DNA of 64,000 bases from Cryomorphaceae bacterium (GCA_007116495.1 SKIJ01000055.1:1-64000), one strand, 5' to 3'; shown: positions 39,026-50,336, numbered from the stretch's first letter. Notes: generated by a model from the letters alone, not told the origin. Numbers and translations are program-made.

Positions 39026-40682
39026 ACTGAGACTTTATCATAAGGTGAAGAATAGACGACAATACCACTACGGCAAGGCAACCAACCAAATTATACCACA
39101 AATAACCCAACTGCGGTCCTCCGTGAGACTGCCAGTAATGCAAAGACAGTACAGCTATTTGGGATACTATTGCAGCTGGAAAAACGCCTGAGCCACGAAT
39201 CGGTTTGATAAAGAATGCGACGACAAACACACCGAGTATGGTTCCGTAAAACAAGCTCCCCAATAAGTTGACCATTTCAATTAGGTTATCAAACAAATTT
39301 GCCAGCATAGCAAATAAAATGGCCAGAAGCCCCCATCCTACGGTAATGAGGCGCGAAGCAAAAAGATTGGCCTTTCGTTTCCCTATGCGCTGATAAAAGT
39401 CAACGGCCGTGGTTGTTGTTAGGGCATTCAGTTCACTCGCAGTGCTGCTCATAGCCGCACTTAATATCATTGCTATAATCAACCCAATAATACCCTTTGG
39501 TAGGTGGTTTAACACAAAGTACAAAAAGACATAATTAGTGTCTTTTGCTTCTTCCTGTTCGTGCGCAATGATCTCTTTGACCTCACTCCTTAATTTTGAT
39601 TCCTGTGCTATGTAAGACTGCAACTGAGGTGCTATGGACTCTCTCATAGCGTCGTCTTTCCACCAAATGCGGTTGCGCTTTATCTCTTCGTGGATCTTGT
39701 CAAATTTCTTCTCGCGAAGCTCAACCTGTTGTGCCGCTGAGTCGCTAAGCAATAATACCGCCGTTTCGTTGAAGTGCAATGGAGGGCGTTCGATAGTAAA
39801 AAACACAAACACCATGACTCCAATAAACAAGATAAAAAACTGCATGGGTATCTTTAGAACAGCATTAAAGAGGAGACCTGCCCTACTCTCCGAAATACTT
39901 TTTCCTCCGAGATAGCGTTGAACCTGACTTTGATCGGTACCAAAATACGATAATGCTAAAAAGAAACCTCCCGTAAGTCCGCTCCATACCGTGTATCGTT
40001 CGCTTAAGTCAAAGGAAAAATCAATGGCCTTCATTTTATCTAATGTGCCCGCAAAGTGAAGGGTTTCCGAAAATGTAAGATGCGGGGCAATATCGTTTAA
40101 CAGTAATACAAATGAAAACACCAACCCCAACATAATGACACCCATTTGCCACTTTTGGGTCATACTTACAGCTTTGGTTCCGCCGGAAACGGTATAAATA
40201 ATAACGAGTACACCTACGACCAGATTGGTCACATCCAAACGCCATCCCAAGATCGTACTGAGAATCAATGCCGGGGCAAAGATGGTAATGCCTGCTGCTA
40301 ACCCCCTTTGCACCAGAAATAAAAACGCCGTAAATAAACGAACACGCACGTCAAAACGCTTTTCCAAAAACTCGTAAGCTGTATAAACATTTAGTCGGTA
40401 ATAAAGCGGAACAAACACCGCACAAACCAAAATAATGGCCAGTGGTAATCCGAAATAAAACTGGACGAAGCGCAAGCCCGATTCGTACCCCAACCCGGGC
40501 GCACTCAAGAAGGTAATGGCACTAGCTTGCGTTGCCATAACCGAAACCCCCATTGTAAACCAGCTCTGATCATCCCCCCTTAAAAACCCGCCACCATTGC
40601 GATCGCGTAGACTTTTCCAAGCACCGTAAAATACGATAAAGGCCAAAGTAATCGCCAGAACAATCCAATCGATGTATGCCAT
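39015..40682 (-). CDS. sodium:solute symporter (SSS family)
   Basis: GVSVMATQASAITFLSAPGLGYESGLRF; LSYFGTDQSQVQRYLGGKS; multi-TM. Confidence 0.93.
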   Translation of the reverse strand: MAYIDWIVLAITLAFIVFYGAWKSLRDRNGGGFLRGDDQSWFTMGVSVMATQASAITFLSAPGLGYESGLRFVQFYFGLPLAIILVCAVFVPLYYRLNVYTAYEFLEKRFDVRVRLFTAFLFLVQRGLAAGITIFAPALILSTILGWRLDVTNLVVGVLVIIYTVSGGTKAVSMTQKWQMGVIMLGLVFSFVLLLNDIAPHLTFSETLHFAGTLDKMKAIDFSFDLSERYTVWSGLTGGFFLALSYFGTDQSQVQRYLGGKSISESRAGLLFNAVLKIPMQFFILFIGVMVFVFFTIERPPLHFNETAVLLLSDSAAQQVELREKKFDKIHEEIKRNRIWWKDDAMRESIAPQLQSYIAQESKLRSEVKEIIAHEQEEAKDTNYVFLYFVLNHLPKGIIGLIIAMILSAAMSSTASELNALTTTTAVDFYQRIGKRKANLFASRLITVGWGLLAILFAMLANLFDNLIEMVNLLGSLFYGTILGVFVVAFFIKPIRGSGVFPAAIVSQIAVLSLHYWQSHGGPQLGYLWYNLVGCLAVVVLSSILHLMIKSQYAR

Positions 40683-40697
40683 GAATGATTTGGTATT

Positions 40698-41384
40698 TTA
40701 TCTGCTGAGCTCGGGAAAGTCTGATTCATCAAATTCCTTGGGTACGCGCTCTGTTAACTTTCCTTCGAGAAACGCTTTTCTAAGAATCATTTCGATGAGT
40801 TTATCTTCACTATCGGTTTCCGGTTCATACGGACGCTTGAGACTGATTTCGTAAAAATTTGCCATGGTATTATACCAAAACGCCTTAAAAAAACTACGGT
40901 GATCTTTGATGAGTTCGTACGTGGAACGCCCCGTTTCACGGTATATCAGTTTATTGAGAATTTGTCCTTCCGATCGGGTTAACCGCTTCAGCTGATCGGA
41001 AAACTCATCTTCTAAATATGCTTGAAACTCTTTGATGTAACGTTTTTTTTGACGTTTTTTGGTTATCAGTGACAAAGCAAAATTGAGTGAATCCAACTTA
41101 TTTCCGGCAATAACTGCGTAAGGGTACACCTTAATGACTTTACGCTTTAAGATATTATATCGACGCCTGGCTTCTTCACTGTTAAAGGTAGGCTCATCGA
41201 GCAGCAAAACCTCATCCAATACATGCAATGTTACGGTATCGCCATCAATGATTAGCCCCCGAGATAAGTCGCGTTTGTTTTTTTCTTGATATGAGAAAAT
41301 TGAATCATTGGTTTGTGACGTACCTAAAAAAGGCAGCAATACACTAACGGCGACGATTAATTTTCCAAAGACCCGTTTGCTCAT
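40698..41384 (-). CDS. DUF4294-like protein
   Basis: GDTVTLHVLDEVLLLDEPTFNSEEARRRYNILKRKVIKVYPYAVIAGNKL. Confidence 0.8.
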   Translation of the reverse strand: MSKRVFGKLIVAVSVLLPFLGTSQTNDSIFSYQEKNKRDLSRGLIIDGDTVTLHVLDEVLLLDEPTFNSEEARRRYNILKRKVIKVYPYAVIAGNKLDSLNFALSLITKKRQKKRYIKEFQAYLEDEFSDQLKRLTRSEGQILNKLIYRETGRSTYELIKDHRSFFKAFWYNTMANFYEISLKRPYEPETDSEDKLIEMILRKAFLEGKLTERVPKEFDESDFPELSR

Positions 41385-42825
41385 TTGGGATTGTGGGATT
41401 AGTTGATGTTTCCTGATTTTCCAACAAATGTGCCACGATCACCGACGCATCATCAGCAAGTCCATCATCAAGGACGTCTAAGTTGTCTGGTGTAAAGCAT
41501 TCTTTTACAAAGTTTGTATCGAAGTCTCCACTGCGAAACGCCTCGTGTTTCATCACATAGGATACAAATGGTAGCGTATGTTGTATGCCGTGTATTTGGT
41601 ATTCTTGACAAGCACGAATCATTCGATCCATGGCTTGCTCACGATCTTGAGCATACACAATCAATTTACTGAGCATGGGGTCATAGAAAATGGGCACTTG
41701 CATGCCTTCTTCAAACCCGTCGTCTACGCGAACGCCGGGGCCATTCGGTAGGCGATATACCTGCAACGTACCGGTAGAAGGCATAAAGTTTTCTCTGGGG
41801 TCTTCGGCGTAGACGCGCGCTTCAATGGCGTGTCCATACATGCGAATATCGTTTTGACCGTACCCCAGCGTTTCGCCCCTGGCGATGCGAATCTGCTCAC
41901 GCACCAAGTCCAATCCGGTAATTAACTCTGTTACCGGGTGCTCCACTTGTAAGCGGGTATTCATTTCCAAAAAGTAAAAATTGAGGTGCTTATCGACCAA
42001 AAACTCGACCGTACCGGCACCTATGTAATCGCATGCCTTAGCAACTTTTACAGCTGCATCCCCCATGGTTTTTCTCAACTCAGGTGTTAGAACCGCCGAA
42101 GGAGCCTCTTCAATCACTTTTTGGTGTCTGCGTTGAATGCTGCACTCGCGCTCAAAGAGATGCACAACGTTGCCGTGTCCATCAGCCAAAACTTGTATTT
42201 CAATGTGGCGTGGTTTCTCAACAAATTTTTCTACGAATACAGCTCCGTTGCCAAAGGCTGATTTAGCCTCATTGATTGCCAGCTGCATTTGCTCTACAAA
42301 CGAAGCATCATCGTAAATGATGCGCATCCCCTTACCTCCACCGCCGGCAGAAGCTTTTATGAGAACGGGGTATCCGATATCGTTGGCAATGGCTCGACCA
42401 ACAGCGGGATCGGTTACCTCGCCGTCGCTGCCGGGCACCAGAGGAATATCGTATTTCCCGACGGCGTCTTTGGCCGAAAGCTTATCGCCCATAGTACGCA
42501 TAGAGTGTGCATTTGGGCCTATAAATGTTAGCCCTGCTTGCTTAACTTCATCTGCAAAAACTGGGTTTTCACTAAGAAAGCCATATCCCGGATGAATGGC
42601 ATCCGAATTTGTGTCTCTTGCCACTTGAAGCAATTTATCCATACGCAAATAAGATTCACCGGAAGCTGGAGGACCAATGCAAACAGCCTCGTCTGCATAG
42701 CGCACATGTGGTGCAGTAGCATCGGCCTCGCTGTAAACGGCTACTGTTTTAATTCCCATTTCACGTGCAGTCTTCATTATGCGAAGCGCAATTTCTCCTC
42801 GGTTGGCCACAAGTATTTTATTCAT
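41344..42825 (-). CDS. accC: acetyl-CoA carboxylase biotin carboxylase subunit
   Basis: KILVANRGEIALRIMKTAREMGIKTVAVYSEADA; KASAGGGGKGMRI; FLEMNTRLQVEHPVTELITGLDLV. Confidence 0.96.
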   Translation of the reverse strand: MNKILVANRGEIALRIMKTAREMGIKTVAVYSEADATAPHVRYADEAVCIGPPASGESYLRMDKLLQVARDTNSDAIHPGYGFLSENPVFADEVKQAGLTFIGPNAHSMRTMGDKLSAKDAVGKYDIPLVPGSDGEVTDPAVGRAIANDIGYPVLIKASAGGGGKGMRIIYDDASFVEQMQLAINEAKSAFGNGAVFVEKFVEKPRHIEIQVLADGHGNVVHLFERECSIQRRHQKVIEEAPSAVLTPELRKTMGDAAVKVAKACDYIGAGTVEFLVDKHLNFYFLEMNTRLQVEHPVTELITGLDLVREQIRIARGETLGYGQNDIRMYGHAIEARVYAEDPRENFMPSTGTLQVYRLPNGPGVRVDDGFEEGMQVPIFYDPMLSKLIVYAQDREQAMDRMIRACQEYQIHGIQHTLPFVSYVMKHEAFRSGDFDTNFVKECFTPDNLDVLDDGLADDASVIVAHLLENQETSTNPTIPNEQTGLWKINRRR

Positions 42826-42895
42826 ATCTGATGTATTTGCGTACGGGTTGCAATTGATTAATGCGTTGTAATTTTAGGCCGTAAATTTATATTAG

Positions 42896-45061
42896 ATGTT
42901 TGGGATAAAAAAGAACTACACTATACTGATTGCCTTATTGTTATTTTTATACAGTAACACCTACGGTCAATCTCTTGCGATTTCATTGGTAAAAGACGAT
43001 TGCGAACTCACGTATTTGGATATTGAAAACCCCATCTTTATTGAGGGCATTCATTCTGACAACGACATAACCACTTTAAAACGGTTTGCCGCCCAAAACG
43101 CTACAGAAAGCATATTTCTGGAATGGTCTGAAGGGAAGCAGGGACACTTTACGCCGCTTCCATCGCATACGTTACATCCATCATTAAACAAACGTTTCCC
43201 AAATATCATTTGCGGCAAAGGCGTTGACTTGAAAACAGGTGCCATCTTATATTTCGATTACAACTCATTTTTAGGGTTTCGAGCAGTCGTTATTGAGCAA
43301 GGTAATAGATGGTACATCGACCCCTCCACAGCTACACCCAACGCTCCTCGGGTTGTTTATCAAAAAAACCAACTAAACAAACACGCTGCCTGGGAGTGTG
43401 GGGTGGAAGACGATTACGAATTAACGGAATCGCATATTGAAAGTACAGGCAACATTTTTGTAGAGAATGAACTCAACAAATACAGGCTTGCCGTATCCAC
43501 TACTCCCAATTACGCAAACTTTCACGGTGGCACCATCGCCTCTACCATGGCGGCAATAACCACAACCGTTAACCGCGTAAATTCTGTGTACGAAATGGAT
43601 GCGGGAATCACCTTAGAGCTGGTTGCCGAAAACGACCAATTGATTTTTTTAAATCCCGCCAGCAGTCCTTACAACAACAACAGCGCAACGCAAATCATTG
43701 GCGTTAGTACGTCTGTAATCAACAACATTATTGGCTTTAACAGTTACGACATAGGTCACGTCTTTTCTACAGGCGCTGGTGGGCTGGCCGGACTTTTCAG
43801 TGTGTGCTCTAATAACAAGGCACGGGGTGTAACGGGACTGGCCAATCCCGTAGGTGACCCATACGACATTGATTATGTAGCCCACGAAATTGGTCACCAA
43901 TTTGGTGCCACCCATACGCAAAACAACACCTGTAACCGAACCGCTTCATCGGCATTTGAACCCTTTAGCGCGTCTACAATTATGGGCTATGCCGGCATTT
44001 GCGCTCCTAATTTACAAAACCAATCCGACGACTACTTTCACCACCATTCGTTACGGCAAATAAACAATTTCGCCTTCCTTGGCGCCGGTAATGGTTGTGC
44101 AACAAAAGTAAATACCGGCAATTCAGCTCCTCAAATTACCAGCGAGCTTGCAAATCATTATATACCTGTAGAAACACCCTTTTTCCTTACCGCATCTGTT
44201 ACCGATCCTGAAGGCGATCCATGGACATTGGTTTGGGAACAATACGACCTTGGTCCATCAGGGCAATCACAAACATTCGATCGAGGCCCAATTTACCGAA
44301 GCTTTAGTCCCGAGCAAGATGGCGTTCGCTATTTGCCGCTAAAGCGCTCTGTTGCACTGGGGTCAAATATTATTGGTGAACGCCTTACATTTGATGAACG
44401 TCGTTTGACATTTAGGGCCACGGCTCGAGACAACAACCCCAACGGTAGCGCCGTGTCTTGGATTCAAGAACGCATCGACGTTGTAGGCAACGAACCGTTC
44501 GAAGTCGTATCGCCAAACCAGCAAACACCATTCTTCTCCAATGCGCTGAATCTTATTCAGTGGGATACTGCAAACACAACCATATCACCGATAGACTGCC
44601 AGTTTTTAGACGTTTATCTCAGCGTTGATAATGCCCGCAGTTTTCCCCAAAAGCTGGGTACCATTCCCAATACAGGAAGTGGGTTGATTTTTATACCACA
44701 AAGTGTTGGGGCTGTCCCCAATGCACGGTTAATGCTCAAGGCAAAAGACGGAATCTTTTACAATCTCAGCCAAAGTTTCTCCATTTTAGACAAAGGACTG
44801 CAAGCAGTTTATTCTGATGAACAAAATGAAACCACCATCTACCCCAATCCGGCAAGCGACATCATTTACATCGAACATTTACCCGAGAACGGAGCGCATG
44901 CAACCATTGTTGATGTAAGCGGTAGAACCATTGCAACCCATCGTTTCACAAAACAAAACGAAACGATAACCGTATCGCTACTTTCATCTGGTGTGTATAC
45001 ATTTATCATTACAGACCTCTACAAAAAGCCACATTCGACGCACAAACTGATTGTCAAATAA
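42896..45061 (+). CDS. secreted reprolysin-like (M12B-type) metalloprotease with T9SS type A sorting C-terminus
   Basis: Zn motif HEIGHQFGATHT; C-terminal TTIYPNPASDIIYIEHL...SLLSSGVYTFIITD...KLIVK. Confidence 0.92.
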   Translation: MFGIKKNYTILIALLLFLYSNTYGQSLAISLVKDDCELTYLDIENPIFIEGIHSDNDITTLKRFAAQNATESIFLEWSEGKQGHFTPLPSHTLHPSLNKRFPNIICGKGVDLKTGAILYFDYNSFLGFRAVVIEQGNRWYIDPSTATPNAPRVVYQKNQLNKHAAWECGVEDDYELTESHIESTGNIFVENELNKYRLAVSTTPNYANFHGGTIASTMAAITTTVNRVNSVYEMDAGITLELVAENDQLIFLNPASSPYNNNSATQIIGVSTSVINNIIGFNSYDIGHVFSTGAGGLAGLFSVCSNNKARGVTGLANPVGDPYDIDYVAHEIGHQFGATHTQNNTCNRTASSAFEPFSASTIMGYAGICAPNLQNQSDDYFHHHSLRQINNFAFLGAGNGCATKVNTGNSAPQITSELANHYIPVETPFFLTASVTDPEGDPWTLVWEQYDLGPSGQSQTFDRGPIYRSFSPEQDGVRYLPLKRSVALGSNIIGERLTFDERRLTFRATARDNNPNGSAVSWIQERIDVVGNEPFEVVSPNQQTPFFSNALNLIQWDTANTTISPIDCQFLDVYLSVDNARSFPQKLGTIPNTGSGLIFIPQSVGAVPNARLMLKAKDGIFYNLSQSFSILDKGLQAVYSDEQNETTIYPNPASDIIYIEHLPENGAHATIVDVSGRTIATHRFTKQNETITVSLLSSGVYTFIITDLYKKPHSTHKLIVK

Positions 45062-45067
45062 TGAACC

Positions 45068-45445
45068 ATGACGCGTTGGATAACTGTCATCACTTTGACC
45101 CGTAGCTTTGAAGCTGAAACCGTAAAAGGAAGACTCGAAAGCGAAGGAATCAAGGTTTTTATAAAAAACAGCGCCATTAATCAAATATATCCTTTAGATA
45201 ACAAAATACTGGGAGGGTTAGAGGTTCAGGTAAGAGCAGATGACGTTGTTGCAGCGGTAGATATTCTCCGCGAAATTGGTTACAGGATAAAACGACACGA
45301 AACAAACAGCATTTTACATTACATCGACACCCACTCTAAAGTAATTCCCTTCATCGGAGTGCTTCAGGTGGAGTACCGCATTTTGATATTGGCATCGATT
45401 CCGGCCTTGATGATTGCGCTTGCAATTGTATTGTTAGCGGTATAA
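45068..45445 (+). CDS. DUF2007-like protein
   Basis: WITVITLTRSFEAETVKGRLESEGIKVFIKN...GLEVQVRADDVVAAVDILRE; C-terminal TM. Confidence 0.75.
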   Translation: MTRWITVITLTRSFEAETVKGRLESEGIKVFIKNSAINQIYPLDNKILGGLEVQVRADDVVAAVDILREIGYRIKRHETNSILHYIDTHSKVIPFIGVLQVEYRILILASIPALMIALAIVLLAV

Positions 45446-48400
45446 CTGCAACGAACCGGACTCATTAATTTCAATCGATTTGAAAAAATAAAAATAGGTT
45501 CCCTCCGCAGCAGGTCGCCCATCAAAATACCCGTCCCAAAACGTTTCAAATGGACGTTCCGTAATAAACAGCGTTTGACCCCACCGATTCATTATGCGCA
45601 GTTGACCTTTTTCACACGGGTCTCCTTTTAGTTCAAATAAATCGTTTTCACCGTCATTATTGGGTGTAAACGTATTTGGGATATAAAGCTCCTCGCCAAA
45701 GGGTTCAAACTCATACGACAGTTCTTTGGTAAACGATATACCGCACCAATTATCGCGAATGATTAATTGGTAAAACTGCAGGCCGTCTTGTTGAAACGGC
45801 AACATGGTATTTCTACCGGCAACCGTGGTATCTTCGTTGCGCCATCGTATGGAATAGCGGTTTAAGTTAAGTGAATCCGTATTGATAGAGATGAACAATT
45901 GCCCATAAAGGCACTCCACTGTTGATGTATCGATTTCAGGAAATTTGAAATCTTGCTCGATGAATTCAATACTGAAAAAACTGGTATCGGTTTGCCCGCA
46001 AATGGAATCATGGGCAACCATATAGCCTTCATACGTGCCGGGACCGGGGTAGAAGTAACTTGTATCTGACACGGAATCCGATATCCAAACCACTCCGTCA
46101 CCAAACACCCACTCTAAATAATCTGCTTCGGTTGTATCAATGATAAACAGCACTTCGAATAGGGAATCGCAGTCAAAATAATCAACCTCCAAAGCCGCAA
46201 CGGGATCGATAAAGCTTTCCACCTCCACAGGAATATAGACCGTATCAAATAGGTTGCAATTCGTATCCATTGCTACCAGCATCACGTTAAATGTATTGGG
46301 GCCAACAAAGAGCACCGTGGGGGTTGAGTCGGTTGAGGTTTGACCATTGTCAAAATCCCAAAAATAAGCGTTGGCGTTATTTGATGCATTGGAAAACGAT
46401 ATGAGAAACCCATTGCATAAGCTGTCGAGTTCAGCAGAAATATTCACGTCGGCATTAGCCTCTACCGAGCGGTTAAAGTCAATTTTTATACCTGCCTTAT
46501 TGCAGTTAAAGCTCAAATTATTCGGCCCATACACTCCGGGGGTAGTAGGAAAAGACCCAGCTCCACAAGCAGCACATACGGCCTGGTAAATGATGCCATC
46601 AGGACTAAACCGTGAGGTACCACCATCTACGTGTTCATTTGCGGTACCGCCATAAAAGGAACCAAATTCAATTCCTGACGCCTCTGCAGATAGCGCACAA
46701 AAATAGAAATCACTCCCATCTGTATTGAGCTGAAATGCAGAAGATGTTACAGGAAGACTATCGGTAAAGCCATTAAACTCCGGCACCATGTTATTAAAAA
46801 AAGGCGAAGGGTTATTACTCTCTCCCCCCCACATACTAAACAAGATAGCATTGCAATTATCAACTTCAAAAGCCGATGGCGAAACCAAATCACCATTACT
46901 TGATCCAAAATTAATGTTCCACAGTCGCGAACTCAAATCTGCGGTGTACTTAGAAATAAAGTGTTTTCCATCGGGATTACCGTATCGCGTAGAATCGTGA
47001 GGTAAACTTCCCAACGACTGACCAAGGGTATATAAATTACCGTTGCGATCGGTATCAATGAAAAAAACCTGATCATACGCATTGGTCCCAATGAATGTAG
47101 AGCTTAAAAACGCGCCCGTAGAACGATGAAAACGGGCCACGAAGCCGTCTAAGGAATCCGAGTACGTTGTTTGAAAACCGGTAAGCGCACTGTCCATAGG
47201 AAGGTTTGAGCTAAAGGTGCCTCCTCCTATGTAAACATCATCGCCGTATATACGCACAGAATATGCAGCATCGTGACCAAATCCGCCATAATACGTTCCC
47301 CACTCGAGCGTGTTTAGTCCCGGAGAAAATTTAAGCAGCAAGGCATCTGAGCCACTTTGGTAGTTGGGGAATGCGGCATTAGTGATTGGTAGAGCAGCAG
47401 AATAAGTCATCGAAGCAACGTAGATGTTGTCTAACGAATCTAAAAACACTTCTCCCCTGGCGTAATCACCATAGTTTCTGAGAATTTCAAGATTGATGCC
47501 ATCGTTTCCGGCGCCTCCAAAAAAGGTTGAACCGACAAGTGCACTGCCAGTCGCATTGAATTTGGTAACAAAGATATCCGACCCATTACTAAACGTGTAC
47601 CCCGGAAGTGTAAATGATGACCCTCCACCAAAGCTTGATTGCCAGGCCGTTGTTAGAGTCGGGAAGTTTTGTGAGGATGTTGTTCCAAACACCACCAGCT
47701 CACCATCAGGAGTAACGATCATTGAGTGTGGTTGCTCCGAGTTATTTCCTCCTAGAAAAGTAGAATACTCCATTGCTGAGCCATCATCAGAAAACACAAA
47801 AATCGAAACATCTGTATTTCCTCCGCCGTAGGTTGTTTGGTAAGCTCCAGTATTGGTTGGGTAGTTATCGGCAAACACCATCCCTCCGGCGTATAGCTTT
47901 CCGTCGTTGTCGTAAGTTGCAGTAAATCCCCAGTTATCGGAAACACTGGCCGAAAACGAACTAAATACAATGGTGGGATCTATGACAAGATCATGAGATG
48001 CATCGTACTTGCCTAAATCAAAAGACACCAATGAATCACGAACAATAAAACGACAGGGGATTTTGTAATAGACTCCATTTTTGATTTGATAGGCAAATGG
48101 CTCTTGTTCTATAACTGTGCCCAACGAGGTTTCAATGTGGAGCTTACCGCCTACAATTCTCAAGCTGTCTAAGCCGGAATATTCCAACACAATTTCCGAG
48201 GGGTCGTGCTCGGCATGAACCAAAAAATCGTATTTCAAATTTCCGCGCTCGCCATACCAACGAAAATCAACCCCATCATAAACCGATTCGTATATTATTC
48301 TACGATAATGTTTGACATTTGACCTCCACTGTTTGGGATCGTCACCTATGAAGAAATTGCTATGTGTTCCGGTAGGACGTTGACCTTTAATCTTTGGTGC

Positions 48401-48715
48401 AGGGTTACCCCCTACCCAACGTAAATCGTATGTGTGCTCTTGAAGAATAAAGTCACCATTCTCGTCTTGAGTAAACGTTTTTTTTGGTTCTAGCCCATTG
48501 TGTCGGTCGTGCCAATAATCAGTGAACTCCGGATCACGCAATTGAAACCGAATGCGATTGTGATGATAATAAATATTGCCTGAATTGAGATCTGTCTTAT
48601 ACATGTAATCGTTGTCCCACTGTCCATTGTTAGCAATGAATAGTGGATCCGAGCCATGGGAAAAAACCGGCATAGACAAGAGAATCAAACAAATGCAACG
48701 TAAAAGATGCCCCAT
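45434..48715 (-). CDS. large secreted SBBP-repeat/PKD protein with gliding-motility-associated (T9SS type B) C-terminus
   Basis: N-terminal FIANNGQWDNDYMYKTDLNSGNIYYH; SBBP-like repeats; PKD FWDFDNGQTSTDSTP; C-term YIPNTFTPNNDGENDLFELKG...RIMNRWGQTLF...WDGYFDGRPAAEGTYFYFFK. Confidence 0.92.
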   Translation of the reverse strand: MGHLLRCICLILLSMPVFSHGSDPLFIANNGQWDNDYMYKTDLNSGNIYYHHNRIRFQLRDPEFTDYWHDRHNGLEPKKTFTQDENGDFILQEHTYDLRWVGGNPAPKIKGQRPTGTHSNFFIGDDPKQWRSNVKHYRRIIYESVYDGVDFRWYGERGNLKYDFLVHAEHDPSEIVLEYSGLDSLRIVGGKLHIETSLGTVIEQEPFAYQIKNGVYYKIPCRFIVRDSLVSFDLGKYDASHDLVIDPTIVFSSFSASVSDNWGFTATYDNDGKLYAGGMVFADNYPTNTGAYQTTYGGGNTDVSIFVFSDDGSAMEYSTFLGGNNSEQPHSMIVTPDGELVVFGTTSSQNFPTLTTAWQSSFGGGSSFTLPGYTFSNGSDIFVTKFNATGSALVGSTFFGGAGNDGINLEILRNYGDYARGEVFLDSLDNIYVASMTYSAALPITNAAFPNYQSGSDALLLKFSPGLNTLEWGTYYGGFGHDAAYSVRIYGDDVYIGGGTFSSNLPMDSALTGFQTTYSDSLDGFVARFHRSTGAFLSSTFIGTNAYDQVFFIDTDRNGNLYTLGQSLGSLPHDSTRYGNPDGKHFISKYTADLSSRLWNINFGSSNGDLVSPSAFEVDNCNAILFSMWGGESNNPSPFFNNMVPEFNGFTDSLPVTSSAFQLNTDGSDFYFCALSAEASGIEFGSFYGGTANEHVDGGTSRFSPDGIIYQAVCAACGAGSFPTTPGVYGPNNLSFNCNKAGIKIDFNRSVEANADVNISAELDSLCNGFLISFSNASNNANAYFWDFDNGQTSTDSTPTVLFVGPNTFNVMLVAMDTNCNLFDTVYIPVEVESFIDPVAALEVDYFDCDSLFEVLFIIDTTEADYLEWVFGDGVVWISDSVSDTSYFYPGPGTYEGYMVAHDSICGQTDTSFFSIEFIEQDFKFPEIDTSTVECLYGQLFISINTDSLNLNRYSIRWRNEDTTVAGRNTMLPFQQDGLQFYQLIIRDNWCGISFTKELSYEFEPFGEELYIPNTFTPNNDGENDLFELKGDPCEKGQLRIMNRWGQTLFITERPFETFWDGYFDGRPAAEGTYFYFFKSIEINESGSLQLYR

Positions 48716-48933
48716 GAAACAAAATTCAATTTTTCAATCGACTAATTTACTACAAATAAAGATACGAGAAAAACCAAAAATACAGCTAAGACACACCCAA
48801 CACCAAGTCATGACTGTCATTTAAAATTTTAACATTCAACTACTTAAATAAAACAGATACACGTTATCAGTTCAAATTCATCACAGCCTATGATGGGCTG
48901 TAATTATTCTACGCTCATTTTACTTTGTAAACG

Positions 48934-48941
48934 TACTTTTG
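48934..48941 (+). promoter_or_regulatory. -7 element TACTTTTG upstream of lysA
   Basis: TAnnTTTG match 90 nt upstream of ATG 49032. Confidence 0.4.
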
Positions 48942-49031
48942 TCAGACGTTTGCGAATGCAAAAGACCAAAACAGCTTTTCACTTAAGCCATTCGCTTTCA
49001 GGTTTTTAATTTTTTAAAGAACAAACATCAA

Positions 49032-50282
49032 ATGCAATCTACGGAAAATGCCTTCGTGCTAGACAATGCACTGCTTCAATCGCTGAGTAAGGAATATGGT
49101 ACGCCATTATACGTGTACCGTACGGATATAATGGAAAAGCAGTACAAACGTCTTAAACAGGCATTCACTGGTTTGGACACACATTTTAATTACGCCTGTA
49201 AGGCGTTGTCAAATATAAACGTTTTGCGTTTCTTCAACCACCTTGGTGCTGGTTTGGATACGGTTTCTATAGAAGAAGTGCAGCTGGGATTAAACGCTGG
49301 CTTTACCGCAGACCAGATCATTTTCACACCCAATTGTGTGTCGTTTGAAGAAATTGTTGAAGCCGTGAAACTCGGCGTAAGGGTCAACATCGACAACCTG
49401 TCTGTACTGGAACAGTTTGGCAACAGATACGGCAACAGTTACCCCGTTTGCGTGCGAATGAATCCGCACATTATGGCGGGAGGAAACAGCAAGATTTCCA
49501 CCGGTCACATCGATTCGAAGTTTGGAATTTCCATCCACCAAACACGCCACCTTCAACGAATCGTTGAAAGCTACAACATTAATGTTAACGGCATTCACAT
49601 GCATACCGGTTCTGATATTCTCGACGTAGACGTATTCATAAACGGGGCACAATTATTACTTGATATTGCATTGCAATTTCCCAATCTCAACTACATCGAC
49701 TTTGGATCGGGTTTTAAAGTTGCATATAAGCCTGGGGACTTATCAACCGATGTGGAACTGCTTGGCGAAAAAATGACTAATCTCATGGAACATTTTTTCG
49801 AAGAGTACGGAAAGCGGCTGACCGTAGAGTTTGAACCCGGAAAGTTTTTAGTCTCGGAAAGCGGTTATTTCCTCGCTAAGGTCAACGTGATTAAACAAAC
49901 AACTGCAACGGTTTTTGCGGGAATAGACACCGGGCTAAATCACTTCATTAGACCCATGTTTTACGATGCCTACCACCACATTAGCAACATCAGCAACCCT
50001 GATGCAAAAGAACGCGTGTACACGGTAGTTGGATATATTTGCGAAACGGATACCTTTGCGTGGGATCGCCGCATTAGTGAAATTCGCGAAGGTGACGTAT
50101 TGTGTTTTCACAACGCCGGGGCTTATTTATTCACAATGGCATCTAACTACAACAGCCGACTAAAGCCCGCAGAAGTATTGATTCACAACGGCAAGCATCA
50201 CCTCATTACCGAGCGTCAAACGTTTGATGATTTGACGCGCAATCAGATAGACATTGATGACCTATTCAGTAATAATGAGTAG
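49032..50282 (+). CDS. lysA: diaminopimelate decarboxylase
   Basis: YGTPLYVYRTDIMEKQYKRLKQAF; HFNYACKALSN; GIHMHTGSDILD; EPGKFLVSESGYFLAKVN; CETDTFAWDR. Confidence 0.94.
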   Translation: MQSTENAFVLDNALLQSLSKEYGTPLYVYRTDIMEKQYKRLKQAFTGLDTHFNYACKALSNINVLRFFNHLGAGLDTVSIEEVQLGLNAGFTADQIIFTPNCVSFEEIVEAVKLGVRVNIDNLSVLEQFGNRYGNSYPVCVRMNPHIMAGGNSKISTGHIDSKFGISIHQTRHLQRIVESYNINVNGIHMHTGSDILDVDVFINGAQLLLDIALQFPNLNYIDFGSGFKVAYKPGDLSTDVELLGEKMTNLMEHFFEEYGKRLTVEFEPGKFLVSESGYFLAKVNVIKQTTATVFAGIDTGLNHFIRPMFYDAYHHISNISNPDAKERVYTVVGYICETDTFAWDRRISEIREGDVLCFHNAGAYLFTMASNYNSRLKPAEVLIHNGKHHLITERQTFDDLTRNQIDIDDLFSNNE

Positions 50283-50336
50283 CATTCCAGTAAGGTCAAA
50301 CGGCCGTATATTAGCGCTTTTTAAAATTTACCACTC

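Noticed and set aside
39015-40682. Large hydrophilic insertion in the SSS symporter (AAQQVELREKKFDKIHEEIKRN...EEAKDTNYV) as a novel domain
   Set aside because: Helical loop insertions of this sort appear common in Bacteroidota SSS transporters; no evidence of a separate function.
48884-48902. Small hairpin (acagcc-tatgatg-ggctgt) upstream of lysA, possible lysine riboswitch
   Set aside because: Far too short and simple for a lysine riboswitch; lies upstream of the -7 box, so not in the leader.
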